Source: Calothrix brevissima NIES-22 (GTDB lineage: Bacteria > Cyanobacteriota > Cyanobacteriia > Cyanobacteriales > Nostocaceae). Taken from it: a stretch of 64,000 bases of DNA. Location: the NCBI RefSeq assembly GCF_002367995.1, contig NZ_AP018207.1:5569963-5633962 (forward strand), in the 5' to 3' direction. A model generated the notes under the pieces. It ran no database searches. It saw only the letters and a program-made list of their open reading frames with translations, and was not told the DNA's origin. This document shows positions 34,358-42,352 of the stretch, one piece after another. The first letter of the stretch is position 1. Each line of letters starts with the position of its first letter. The position numbers and the translations under genes were made by a program.

Positions 34358-35182
34358 TCAATAATTTTTCTTTTTCCACATCCACGCTGCCAAGATACTC
34401 ATAAATAATACACCCATTACACCTTGCAAAGGATTATTATTTACCCCAGTTATCCAATCAGGAACTTGACCAGAATATTTAATTAATTGACCAACATTAA
34501 TAATGTAATATCCCCCAACCAAACCCCCATGCAATCCTATTGGTAAGCCCAGCCTTCCTCTACGCCAACGTTTCCCACACACTTGGGTTAACCCCAATAA
34601 TACTAAAGCAGGAAATTGTGGCAGAGTATGAATAATTGCTGCTAATGGTTTAATAAAATGCAATCCTGCAAATATAATCGCATCTGTCCATAGAGAAATA
34701 TTGGGGCTGTAATTACGTTCTAATTCATTCAACAACCAACCGCGAAATAATAATTCCTCGGCAAAACCTACGCCTATACCAACAATACAACCTTCTAAAA
34801 CAATTTTTAGTAAAAATACCTGGGATGGTTGCCAAATTAACCAGCCAAAAGCCCCTTGTAAACCAAATAATATTAAAACGCTAGTAATACCAATAGCCAA
34901 ACCCCATACTAAGTCTACGCCGTTATTGCGGGAAAATTCTAAACCATAATGCTGTAGTATATGCGGTTCTTGATAAACATATTTACCCCATATTCTTAAT
35001 AAGAAAATAAACTCTACATAGAGCAATACCATTGTTAAGATACTTACTAAATTAGCATCCTTGACTAGTAAGTATATTGGTGCAGCAAATGGCAACCACA
35101 GCAATAATAAGGCTAATATAAAACAACCCAGCCTTATAGGGGCAGGGCGTTGAGCTAAATGATGAATAAATTGAATTTTCAT
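34358..35182 (-). CDS. CPBP-family intramembrane metalloprotease
   Basis: A 274-residue polytopic membrane protein with about seven to eight hydrophobic helices. The family motifs are visible: EELLFRGWLLNEL (Glu-Glu...Arg), FAGLHF with its His, and LHGGLVGGYY near the C-terminus. These form the putative catalytic site of CAAX/bacteriocin-processing (Abi) proteases. Substrate unknown; in cyanobacteria several paralogues are usual. Single gene, start ATG 35182. Confidence 0.9.
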   Translation of the reverse strand: MKIQFIHHLAQRPAPIRLGCFILALLLLWLPFAAPIYLLVKDANLVSILTMVLLYVEFIFLLRIWGKYVYQEPHILQHYGLEFSRNNGVDLVWGLAIGITSVLILFGLQGAFGWLIWQPSQVFLLKIVLEGCIVGIGVGFAEELLFRGWLLNELERNYSPNISLWTDAIIFAGLHFIKPLAAIIHTLPQFPALVLLGLTQVCGKRWRRGRLGLPIGLHGGLVGGYYIINVGQLIKYSGQVPDWITGVNNNPLQGVMGVLFMSILAAWMWKKKNY

Positions 35183-35198
35183 AAAAGCAAAGCCATAA

Positions 35199-35500
35199 AT
35201 AATTTGTAATTCGTAATTCGTAATGACGCTCGAAGACTCGCTCTAAGCGAAGCTATGCCGTTGGCGAAGCCTCTCGAAGAGAAGGCTTTACGCTGCGCTA
35301 ACGTAATTCATAATTAAAGATAAGTCTAGACTTAATCTTTGAGAATAGAAACCCAAACGGATTTTCAGTAAGTAGGCGATGTTACCACAGCATATTACAA
35401 AATGTAAAAAGCTGGTAACTTTGATTAAAGACAAAAATTATCTTGCAATTGTGCCTACTTACTTGATTACGAATTACAAATTATCAATTACGAATTATTT
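35199..35500. repeat. AATTCGT array and dispersed CGAAG repeat element
   Basis: 35202-35224 is an AATTCGT heptamer array. 35226-35311 is a GC-richer block (CTCGAAGACTCGCTCTAAGCG...GGCGAAGCCTCTCGAAGAGAAGGC...CTGCGCTAAC) with internal inverted repeats, a dispersed element type of Nostocales. The rest up to 35500 is AT-rich without ORF, ending in another AATTACGAATTA-rich stretch before clpS. Confidence 0.65.
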
Positions 35501-35782
35501 TTATTCATCAGGTTCAATTGTGCTACTTAAACCATGACTTTTTAAAGTTTCACAGTAGAACTCAGCATGTTCTTGCGCACAAGTAATCACTAAAGCTAGC
35601 CCGTTATGATGGGCTTCCATCATAATGCTTACAGCTTGGGGCTGACTGAGGCTCGGCACTGTAGTCATTAGTACCTGCACCACGTACTCCATAGAGTTGT
35701 AGTCGTCGTTATGGAGCAAAACGCGATACTGAGGCGCGAGCTTGCGGGATGTGGAACGCTTCTCAATGGTTTCGACTGACAC
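35501..35782 (-). CDS. clpS: ATP-dependent Clp protease adaptor ClpS
   Basis: Adaptor that delivers N-degron substrates to the ClpC(A)P protease. The ClpS core is clear: PQYRVLLHNDDYNSMEYVVQVL with the NDD substrate-pocket residues, then AVSIMMEAHHNGLALVITCAQEHAEFYCETLKSHGL. I choose GTG 35782 (MSVETIEKRS, 93 residues), the usual family length. An upstream in-frame GTG at 35854 would add 24 Cys-rich residues (CEAIASQSLCCSK) not typical for ClpS. Cyanobacteria have two ClpS forms; the paralogue type was not determined. Confidence 0.93.
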   Translation of the reverse strand: MSVETIEKRSTSRKLAPQYRVLLHNDDYNSMEYVVQVLMTTVPSLSQPQAVSIMMEAHHNGLALVITCAQEHAEFYCETLKSHGLSSTIEPDE

Positions 35783-36013
35783 GGTTCTTTGCTCTTTCAG
35801 GTTTGCTTTACTACAACAAAGTGACTGTGAAGCGATCGCTTCACAGTTATTCACCTATTTTATAGCATTTATATTCAGATGCCTGCCCAGAAAAATTTTT
35901 GCTTTTCAAAGCCGATGACGACAATCCAGTTTCCAACAAGGTAGGTGTAATAGTGCTAACCTAATGGTTGCAGCCGTTTTTCCTTGACAAGATTACCGCC
36001 TGCTACAAGCGGC

Positions 36014-36382
36014 ATGATTATGGACATGAGCCTAGACTTTCAACCAGGACAAGTTGTCTCTTTAAAGCATCGCGACATAATTCTTTATGCAGAAGTCATT
36101 CAAGTTGTGCTTTCCCGTCAATTGTGCTGGGTACGTCCTGTAGTGCTAGTTGATTACATCCTTGAACCACCCCATCTCACCGATTTGCGAGATGCTTCAG
36201 ATTTACTCTGGCCTGTAAATTTATTTCAACCCGCCCTAGATACTGAAGTTATTGCGATATTAAGTCAAGTATTAGCCAAAGAACCGAAAACTGAACCCGA
36301 CTCAGCCGCTAAACAGAAACTCCATCAATTTATGCACTTAGTTTGGCAGGAATATCAGCAGGGGCTAGGGGCTAGGGGCTAG
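36014..36382 (+). CDS. Conserved cyanobacterial hypothetical protein
   Basis: A 122-residue soluble protein with a beta-rich N-terminal half (FQPGQVVSLKHRDIILYAEVIQVVL, CWVRPVVLVD), resembling a small SH3-like or KOW-like barrel, and a helical C-terminal half (KQKLHQFMHLVWQEYQQ). Three in-frame ATGs (36014, 36020, 36026) are possible; the sequence MSLDFQPGQVV at 36026 looks like the conserved start. The last residues (GLGARG) and the TAG stop come from a GGGGCTA heptamer array, so the original C-terminus has been altered by repeat insertion or expansion. Function unknown. Confidence 0.65.
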   Translation: MIMDMSLDFQPGQVVSLKHRDIILYAEVIQVVLSRQLCWVRPVVLVDYILEPPHLTDLRDASDLLWPVNLFQPALDTEVIAILSQVLAKEPKTEPDSAAKQKLHQFMHLVWQEYQQGLGARG

Positions 36383-36518
36383 GGGCTAGGGGGACAAGGG
36401 GGACAAGGAGGACAAGAAATTTTAGATTTTAGATTTGCGATTTTGGATTTTAATCTAAAATCTAAAATCCAAAATCCAAAATTGTTTCCAATGCCCAATG
36501 CCCAATGCCCAATGCCCA
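36362..36518. repeat. Composite repeat cassette: GGGGCTA, GGGGGACAA, bistable TTTTAGA/ATCCAAA hairpin, CCCAATG array
   Basis: In order: GGGGCTA x5 (36362-36390), GGGGGACAA x3 (36390-36415), a palindrome whose arms 36419-36435 and 36452-36468 pair perfectly over 17 bp, ATCCAAA units, TTGTTTCC, then CCCAATG octamers to 36518, ending next to the aminotransferase stop. From GGGGGACAA onward it is nearly identical to 54990-55141. Confidence 0.9.
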
Positions 36519-37691
36519 TCATTCATACCTAATTCCCGCATCCTTGAGGCGTTGAATTGCTTCGTGCATTCGCTCGTCAGATATGGTGAGGGCGATGCGG
36601 AAAAAGCCTTCTCCGGCGGCACCGTAACCGTTGCCTGGAGGCACAAGAATGCCGCATTTGTCAAGGAGAAGGTTGACAAATTCTGTGGAGGTATATCCTG
36701 GGGGTACTGGAACCCAGACATAAAGAGTCGCTTTTGGCGGTTGAATCGGCCAGCCTAGAGATTGTAGCCCTTTAACGATAATATCTCGGCGATTTTGGTA
36801 TACGGAAATTACAGATTGCAGTTCTGATTCATCGGTAGAATAAGCAGCGATCGCACTAACTTGAATGGCTTTAAATACCCCAGAATCGACGTTACTTTTT
36901 ACCTGTGTCAAACCTTTAATCCCAATAGCATTACCGACTACAAAACCAATCCGCCAGCCGGTCATATTGTAAGACTTAGATAAACTGTGAAACTCAATGG
37001 CTACATCTTTAGCACCAGGAATTTGGAGTATACTCGGCGGTTTATAGCCGTCGTAGGCCATTTCTGAGTAAGCGTTGTCATGGCACAGCAAAATATCGTA
37101 TTGCTTGCAGAAAGCTACCAATTCCTCAAAAAATTCTATTGTTGCTAATGCTCCTGTGGGATTATTTGGATAGTTAATCCACAACAGTTTTGCTTGACGG
37201 GCTATTTCTTCCGGAATCGCCGTTAAATCGGGTAAAAATTGATTCTCTGCCTTTAAAGGCATAGTATAGGGTTCGCCACCTGCAAATAATGTTGCAGTTC
37301 GATAAACAGGATAACCAGGATCGGGTATTAGCGTGTAATCTCCTGCTTCTACAAAGGCGAGGAAGGTATTATGAATGGCTTCTTTAGAACCGATAGAAGA
37401 GACAACTTCTGTATTGGGATTTAACCCAGCTACTCCAAACCGTCGTTCCATCCACTTAGCTGCTGCTTCCCGAAATGCTTGAGTACCTTGATAGGGGGGA
37501 TAGTTGTGGGTGGAGGGATTATCTATCGCCTCATGCATTACTTGGAGTATATGGGCTGGAGTCGGTCTATCTGGATCGCCCACCGCTAAATTGATGATAT
37601 CAACTCCCTGAGCTACGAGTTCATTTCCTTTGCGATTAATTTCCGCGAATAGATAGGGAGGAATTTTTTCTAGGCGTTTAGCGAATTGCAT
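36519..37691 (-). CDS. PLP-dependent class I/II aminotransferase (LL-diaminopimelate aminotransferase-like)
   Basis: A 390-residue fold-type I aminotransferase. The PLP lysine is in SLSKSYNMTGWRIGF, with INYPNNPTGA, the CHDNAYSEMAYDG acidic motif and a C-terminal Arg in FFRIALT. The beginning MQFAKRLEKIPPYLFAEINRK and VGDPDRPTPAHI resembles the group annotated as LL-diaminopimelate aminotransferase in cyanobacteria and methanogens; other amino acid specificities (aspartate, alanine) remain possible. ATG 37691 is chosen over an upstream TTG at 37712. The composite repeat touches its 3' end. Confidence 0.85.
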   Translation of the reverse strand: MQFAKRLEKIPPYLFAEINRKGNELVAQGVDIINLAVGDPDRPTPAHILQVMHEAIDNPSTHNYPPYQGTQAFREAAAKWMERRFGVAGLNPNTEVVSSIGSKEAIHNTFLAFVEAGDYTLIPDPGYPVYRTATLFAGGEPYTMPLKAENQFLPDLTAIPEEIARQAKLLWINYPNNPTGALATIEFFEELVAFCKQYDILLCHDNAYSEMAYDGYKPPSILQIPGAKDVAIEFHSLSKSYNMTGWRIGFVVGNAIGIKGLTQVKSNVDSGVFKAIQVSAIAAYSTDESELQSVISVYQNRRDIIVKGLQSLGWPIQPPKATLYVWVPVPPGYTSTEFVNLLLDKCGILVPPGNGYGAAGEGFFRIALTISDERMHEAIQRLKDAGIRYE

Positions 37692-37898
37692 GGCGAATTG
37701 TAAATAGTGCAAATGTTAATGCTCATTAGCACAGTTTACGCCAGAGGAGGGATCTAAATTTTAACTCACCCAAAATTGCCCTAGATGAGAGCAGTTGAGT
37801 TATTGATGCAATAGTTTTCCGAAATGAATGTTGAGAATGCTGAAGTTATATAGCTCTAGGTAGAGAAAAAAAATGCAAATTCGCACAATAATTGACTG

Positions 37899-38096
37899 TT
37901 ATCCCCAACTCGGAACTAATTTAATTCTGCCGGCATCCATCTCTGCCATTAATAATTCCAGAGCTTCATAATCAACATCAGATATATAACCCATTTGTGT
38001 TAATTCTGAGTTGATTTCATTTTCAATTTCTGGGGTTAACTTTTTAATATCCAGTGCCTTTTCTACTAATTGCCGAATAGCATGTTTAGTTCCCAT
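37899..38096 (-). CDS. Small conserved hypothetical protein (65 aa)
   Basis: A short acidic helical protein (MGTKHAIRQLVEKALDIKKL, TPEIENEINSELTQMGYI, VDYEALELLMAEMDAGRI). The pattern resembles small cyanobacterial proteins of unknown function that end in a conserved DYEALELLMxxMxxGxI segment. A perfect CRP-type palindrome lies 81 bp upstream of its ATG, so it may be under cAMP control. Confidence 0.7.
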   Translation of the reverse strand: MGTKHAIRQLVEKALDIKKLTPEIENEINSELTQMGYISDVDYEALELLMAEMDAGRIKLVPSWG

Positions 38097-38568
38097 AAAG
38101 TGTAAGCCAAATTATATTTGCTCTTAATTATCCAAGATAAAGTTTGGTATAAAAAGTGATCTGAAACCATGTTCGGTTGTGATCTAGATCACAATTTATC
38201 ACCAAGGAACTTCACGATTAAACTCAGTATTTACCGATATTCAGCAGAGAATTTCCGGATTTTCACGGAAAAGGTAACCCGATTATAAATCAACTTCAAC
38301 ATTAGGCAAAGTAACTTTCTCAGCATAGTTACTTATGTCTATCTGCTGCTTTAGTTGTCTATGTTGATTGTTTTTTAACTTTGAATTAAAAAAAGTATAT
38401 ATACATACATTTTGCCATGTATTTAGGACAATCTTTAAAAGAATACGTAAGTGATAAAGATTCAGCAAAGGAACCTCAGACAAATGGCCGATGTAATGCA
38501 AAAAAGTTTATGTTCAAATACATCTCAGCTAGAGTTTACTGTTCAATAACTTTAATTAGGATTTGATT
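38097..38568. other. Divergent intergenic region with CRP-type site
   Basis: 472 bp between the divergent small protein and STAS genes. Besides the palindrome at 38177 it is AT-rich. TATAAT (minus strand, 38111-38116) and TATACC (minus, 38146-38151) are possible -10 boxes for the leftward gene. A 72-residue minus frame at 38283-38501 lacks coding character. Confidence 0.4.
38177..38194. promoter_or_regulatory. Perfect CRP-type palindrome TTGTGATCTAGATCACAA
   Basis: Exact match to TGTGA-N6-TCACA, the consensus for CRP, also reported for cyanobacterial cAMP receptor proteins (SyCRP1, AnCrpA), and a perfect 18-bp palindrome. Centre at 38185.5, 89 bp from the ATG of the gene at 38096 and 383 bp from the STAS start. 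Confidence 0.7.
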
Positions 38569-38871
38569 ATGCAAGCGGTACTTACGTGTCCACAAATTAC
38601 AGTTATTCGTCCCCAAGGTTGTCTCAATGCTGCCAATGCGTTGGAATTTGAGCGCGAGCTGACCACCGCTTTGGCAAAGGACGAGACTTCCACCTTGGTA
38701 GTGGACTTAGCAGAGGTAGAATCATTAGACAGCGCAGGTTTGATGGTATTAGTATCTGCACTGAGGCTAGCGGGAACTTTAGACCGAAGTTTGCGTCTAT
38801 CCTCTGTTTCTGCGTCAATAAGAATTATTTTTGAATTGACACAATTAGACCAGGTATTTGAAATTTTTTAA
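38569..38871 (+). CDS. STAS-domain anti-sigma factor antagonist-like protein
   Basis: A 100-residue single STAS domain like SpoIIAA/RsbV (VIRPQGCLNAANALEFERELTTAL, TLVVDLAEVESLDSAGLMVLVSALRLA). The serine in LDSAGLM is the usual phosphorylation site for partner-switching kinases. It would bind an anti-sigma factor or a serine kinase; no partner is adjacent. ATG 38569 is preferred to TTG 38563, with TTAGGA about 9 bp upstream. Confidence 0.9.
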   Translation: MQAVLTCPQITVIRPQGCLNAANALEFERELTTALAKDETSTLVVDLAEVESLDSAGLMVLVSALRLAGTLDRSLRLSSVSASIRIIFELTQLDQVFEIF

Positions 38872-39131
38872 TTTAAATCTGGATAAACCGCAGGATCGCT
38901 GAGGGAGATAGGAAAATATGGGAAACAAGGGAGTAGTTTCTGTCTTGAATCCGTAATTTACCCAACCTCCCTCATCAAGGCTTCAACAAGCTGGCGATTT
39001 ACTCTTAAAACTTTAATTTTCTATATATGTAACAGAATTGTAAGTTGCAGCGCATTTTTCTGTGAAATGACTGAATCAATGCTATGGTTAGAGGTGAGTA
39101 GCTGTAATTAAGGTAGCTAGAAGATAGCACA

Positions 39132-41804
39132 GTGGCTGTTGCAGTTGAAAATTTAATCACACCGGATATTTTTAAGCCAGCGCGTTACTTAGGTAATGAG
39201 CGTTTAGCAATACACAAACCTTGGGAAACGGCAACAATACGCTGGGTGCTTACCTATCCAGAAGTATATGAAGTCGGATCGTCCAACTTAGGACATATCA
39301 TTCTCTATAACATCTTAAATGCCCAGCCGCGACAGTTATGCGATCGCGCTTACCTACCCGGCCCGGATTTATCAGCGAAACTCCGACAAACAAATACACC
39401 GTTATTTGCTGTCGAATCGAAGCGATCGCTGAATGAATTTGATATTTTGGGCTTTAGTCTCAGTTACGAGCTGGGAGCCACCAATATTTTAGAAATGTTG
39501 GATTTGGCAGGCCTACCCCTAACTTGGCAAGAACGAACAGAGGGCAATTACCCCCTAATTTTTGCCGGCGGACAAACAGCAACTTCTAATCCCGAACCTT
39601 ACACCGACTTCTTTGACTTTATCGCCCTCGGTGATGGAGAAGAACTATTACCAGAAATTGGCTTAGTTTTAGAAGAAGGTAAACAAACCGGGTTGAGCCG
39701 GAAAGAATTGTTGCTGGACTTAGCTCAAATCCCAGGTGTATATGTACCCCAGTTTTATCAAATGGCAGAGGATGGTTCGGTACATCCGATACAGCCAAAT
39801 GTTCCCAAACGCATTTTGCGCCGGGTGGCTACCCCCATCCCGGCTTATTCCATTGGGCTAGTTCCCTACGTCGAGACAGTACACGATCGCCTAACCATTG
39901 AAATTCGCCGGGGCTGTACTCGTGGTTGTCGCTTTTGTCAACCAGGAATGCTCACCCGTCCCGCCAGAGATGTCGCCCCCGAAAAAGTCGTCGAAGCCAT
40001 TGAAGCGGGAATGCGGGCGACTGGTTACAATGAATTTTCCTTGCTGTCCCTGAGCTGTTCTGATTATTTAGCCCTCCCATCTGTGGGGATGGAAATTAAA
40101 AATCGGTTAAAAAATGAAAATATTACCCTGTCTCTCCCTAGCCAAAGGGTAGATAGATTTGACGAAAATATTGCCAATATCCTGGGCGGTACCAGACAAG
40201 GCGGGCTAACCTTTGCCCCAGAAGCGGGAACCCAGAGAATGCGAGATATTGTCAATAAAGGACTGACCAATGAAGAATTGCTCAGAGGGGTAAAAACAGC
40301 TTGGGAAAATGGCTGGGATAAAATCAAGTTGTACTTTATGATTGGTTTACCGGGTGAAACCGATGCCGATGTCGTCGGTATTGCCGAAACCGTCAGCTGG
40401 TTACAGCGTGAATGTCGAGGACAAGGTAGAAGACCGCTCAACTTTAATATTACGATTTCTAACTTTACGCCCAAACCCCATACCCCCTTCCAATGGCACT
40501 CAGTGGCGACAGCAGAATTTGCCCGCAAACAGCGGCTATTGCGGCAAGAATTTCGCCGGATTAAAGGAGTCAAGCTAAACTTTACTGATATCCGGATTTC
40601 TGCAATGGAAGACTTTATAGGTAGAGGCGATCGCTCTTTAGGCAAAGTCCTCCGCCGTGCGTGGGAGTTAGGAGCAGGAATGGATTCTTGGTATGACAGT
40701 GTAGATAAAGCTTTTGCCGCTTGGGGGGAAGCGATCGCCGAAGCAGGTCTAGACTGGAAATACCGTCAAGTAGAACAGGGTGAATGGAACCTGTTTCATC
40801 AACAAGACAATCAATTAGAGAAGGCGGCGACGCTAAAAGACAACGATCGGGAAAATTCCCTGTCAGCAACTTCCACCGTTTCCGCTTCCCAGACAACCGC
40901 CCTTGATGTACCCTTACCTTGGGATCACATTGATACAGGGATTGATAAAAAGTGGCTGAAAGAAGATTTACAACGCGCCCTAGAAGCCGCAATTGTTCCA
41001 GACTGTTCTTTTGATGGCTGTTCTCATTGCGGTGTCTGTGGCACCGATTTTGGTCACAATATCGTCATCGAGCCACCGCCCATCCCGGAATTTGCTGGTG
41101 AGTTTGTGCCCAATACTACTAAAGTCCAACGCTTGCGCGTCTGGTTTGGTAAGCAAGGTGACATGGCTTTAGTCAGCCACTTAGATTTACTCCGCCTGTT
41201 CGATCGCGTGGTGCGCCGCGCTGGTTTACCCATAGCCTTTACTGGCGGGTTTCATCCCTCTCCGCGTATTTCCGTAGCTAATGCCTTAGCTTTGGGAGTA
41301 ACAAGCAATGGTGAAATAGTAGATTTTGAATTAACGCAGTTAATGGAAGCGGAAACTTTCCGCGAACATTTAACTCAAGAATTACCCAAAGACATCCCTA
41401 TATATGATGTCCAACAAGTGGATTTAAAAGCGCCTTCAGCTAGTCAAGCAATTGTCGCCGCAGAATATTTCATTACTGTGTCTACAATGACAGAAGTTAC
41501 GCCTAGTCAATGGCAAAACTGGATTGAGCAAATTCAAGCTCAAACTGAAATTACTTACGAGCAAACCAGCAAATCTGGGAAAACCCAGGTAGTAAATCTG
41601 CGCGATCGCTTATTTGCACTGGAATTGATTGCTAGCGACAACAGCCCCACCGAGTCTACAGCCAAACTACGTTATTTAGGCAGCTGTCGTCCTGATGGCG
41701 TGTCGTTGCGTCCCGAACAAATTCTATTTATGTTAGAAATAGTAACAGGCTCAGAATTTGTTCTGTTGCACATCCAGCGCAATCGGCTAGTTTTAGGTAT
41801 ATAA
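39132..41804 (+). CDS. TIGR03960-family B12-binding/radical SAM protein with C-terminal DUF2344 domain
   Basis: An 890-residue protein. The N-terminal B12-binding-like part (about 35-215; TYPEVYEVGSSNLGHIILYNIL, LIFAGGQTATSNPEPYTDFFD) precedes the radical SAM core (about 245-480) with the cluster motif RGCTRGCRFC (Cys at about 261, 265, 268). The C-terminal domain (about 655-880; KVQRLRVWFGKQGDMALVSHLDLLRLFDR, FHPSPRISVANALALGV) is the radical SAM-linked DUF2344. A Cys cluster (DCSFDGCSHCGVCGTDFGH, about 621-640) lies between. It is often adjacent to ribonuclease E/G genes, as here, suggesting an RNA- or ribosome-linked role; substrate unknown. Start GTG 39132. Confidence 0.9.
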   Translation: MAVAVENLITPDIFKPARYLGNERLAIHKPWETATIRWVLTYPEVYEVGSSNLGHIILYNILNAQPRQLCDRAYLPGPDLSAKLRQTNTPLFAVESKRSLNEFDILGFSLSYELGATNILEMLDLAGLPLTWQERTEGNYPLIFAGGQTATSNPEPYTDFFDFIALGDGEELLPEIGLVLEEGKQTGLSRKELLLDLAQIPGVYVPQFYQMAEDGSVHPIQPNVPKRILRRVATPIPAYSIGLVPYVETVHDRLTIEIRRGCTRGCRFCQPGMLTRPARDVAPEKVVEAIEAGMRATGYNEFSLLSLSCSDYLALPSVGMEIKNRLKNENITLSLPSQRVDRFDENIANILGGTRQGGLTFAPEAGTQRMRDIVNKGLTNEELLRGVKTAWENGWDKIKLYFMIGLPGETDADVVGIAETVSWLQRECRGQGRRPLNFNITISNFTPKPHTPFQWHSVATAEFARKQRLLRQEFRRIKGVKLNFTDIRISAMEDFIGRGDRSLGKVLRRAWELGAGMDSWYDSVDKAFAAWGEAIAEAGLDWKYRQVEQGEWNLFHQQDNQLEKAATLKDNDRENSLSATSTVSASQTTALDVPLPWDHIDTGIDKKWLKEDLQRALEAAIVPDCSFDGCSHCGVCGTDFGHNIVIEPPPIPEFAGEFVPNTTKVQRLRVWFGKQGDMALVSHLDLLRLFDRVVRRAGLPIAFTGGFHPSPRISVANALALGVTSNGEIVDFELTQLMEAETFREHLTQELPKDIPIYDVQQVDLKAPSASQAIVAAEYFITVSTMTEVTPSQWQNWIEQIQAQTEITYEQTSKSGKTQVVNLRDRLFALELIASDNSPTESTAKLRYLGSCRPDGVSLRPEQILFMLEIVTGSEFVLLHIQRNRLVLGI

Positions 41805-42352
41805 TCCGTCAAGGGTAACTGGCTAGTAGTTGCCCTAACTTGGTACATCGTGGGAATTGATTTTTGGCAAGGTTGCGTTAGAATGGGATGAAGAGAAATT
41901 TTCTGGCGCTGCATTGAATCAGCTGATTCACTACCCGATTCAGGGTCACAAGCAAAAATATTAGAGTGCAACTTCTAGGATAGTATCCCGGAAAAACTGA
42001 GGCAGGTTAAAGAACACTCTCTCTATAGCTACTTAGTGAATTAGTCATTAATAACAAGCTCGTCGGCAACTCTTCCTCCATGCTTTTAAAACAACTGCTG
42101 AATACCTAATACTTCAATGTTAAAGGTATAGCATCAAAAATCAACCATAGATGGTTGATTCAATTGCTTAAACATATGCAGCCTTTTTGGAATAATAGCG
42201 CGTGGAAACGCCATCACACCTTCCCTAGCTCTTTAAATCAGAGCTTAGATTCACAAATTTTATTACCAGCAGCACCTTTTAAGGATTGCAGGGGCGAGAG
42301 GCATAATAAACCTCCTTTACCAGTTAGTGCTGCAAATTTTTGAGGAAATTGA
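41805..42352 (+). promoter_or_regulatory. Long leader region upstream of rne
   Basis: 548 bp without a supported gene. rne genes usually have long 5' leaders through which RNase E regulates itself. A perfect 9-bp hairpin ATCAACCAT-AG-ATGGTTGAT (42141-42160) lies about 190 bp before the start. A 62-codon frame (42155-42343) ends 9 bp before the rne ATG but has no convincing start or composition. The leader role is inferred from family knowledge. Confidence 0.4.

Noticed and set aside
38283-38501. 72-codon minus-strand ORF upstream of the STAS gene
   Set aside because: AT-rich composition, no ribosome site, no recognisable motif; it lies in a promoter region.
42155-42343. 62-codon ORF in the rne leader
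   Set aside because: TTG start inside a hairpin and non-protein-like composition; more likely untranslated leader.
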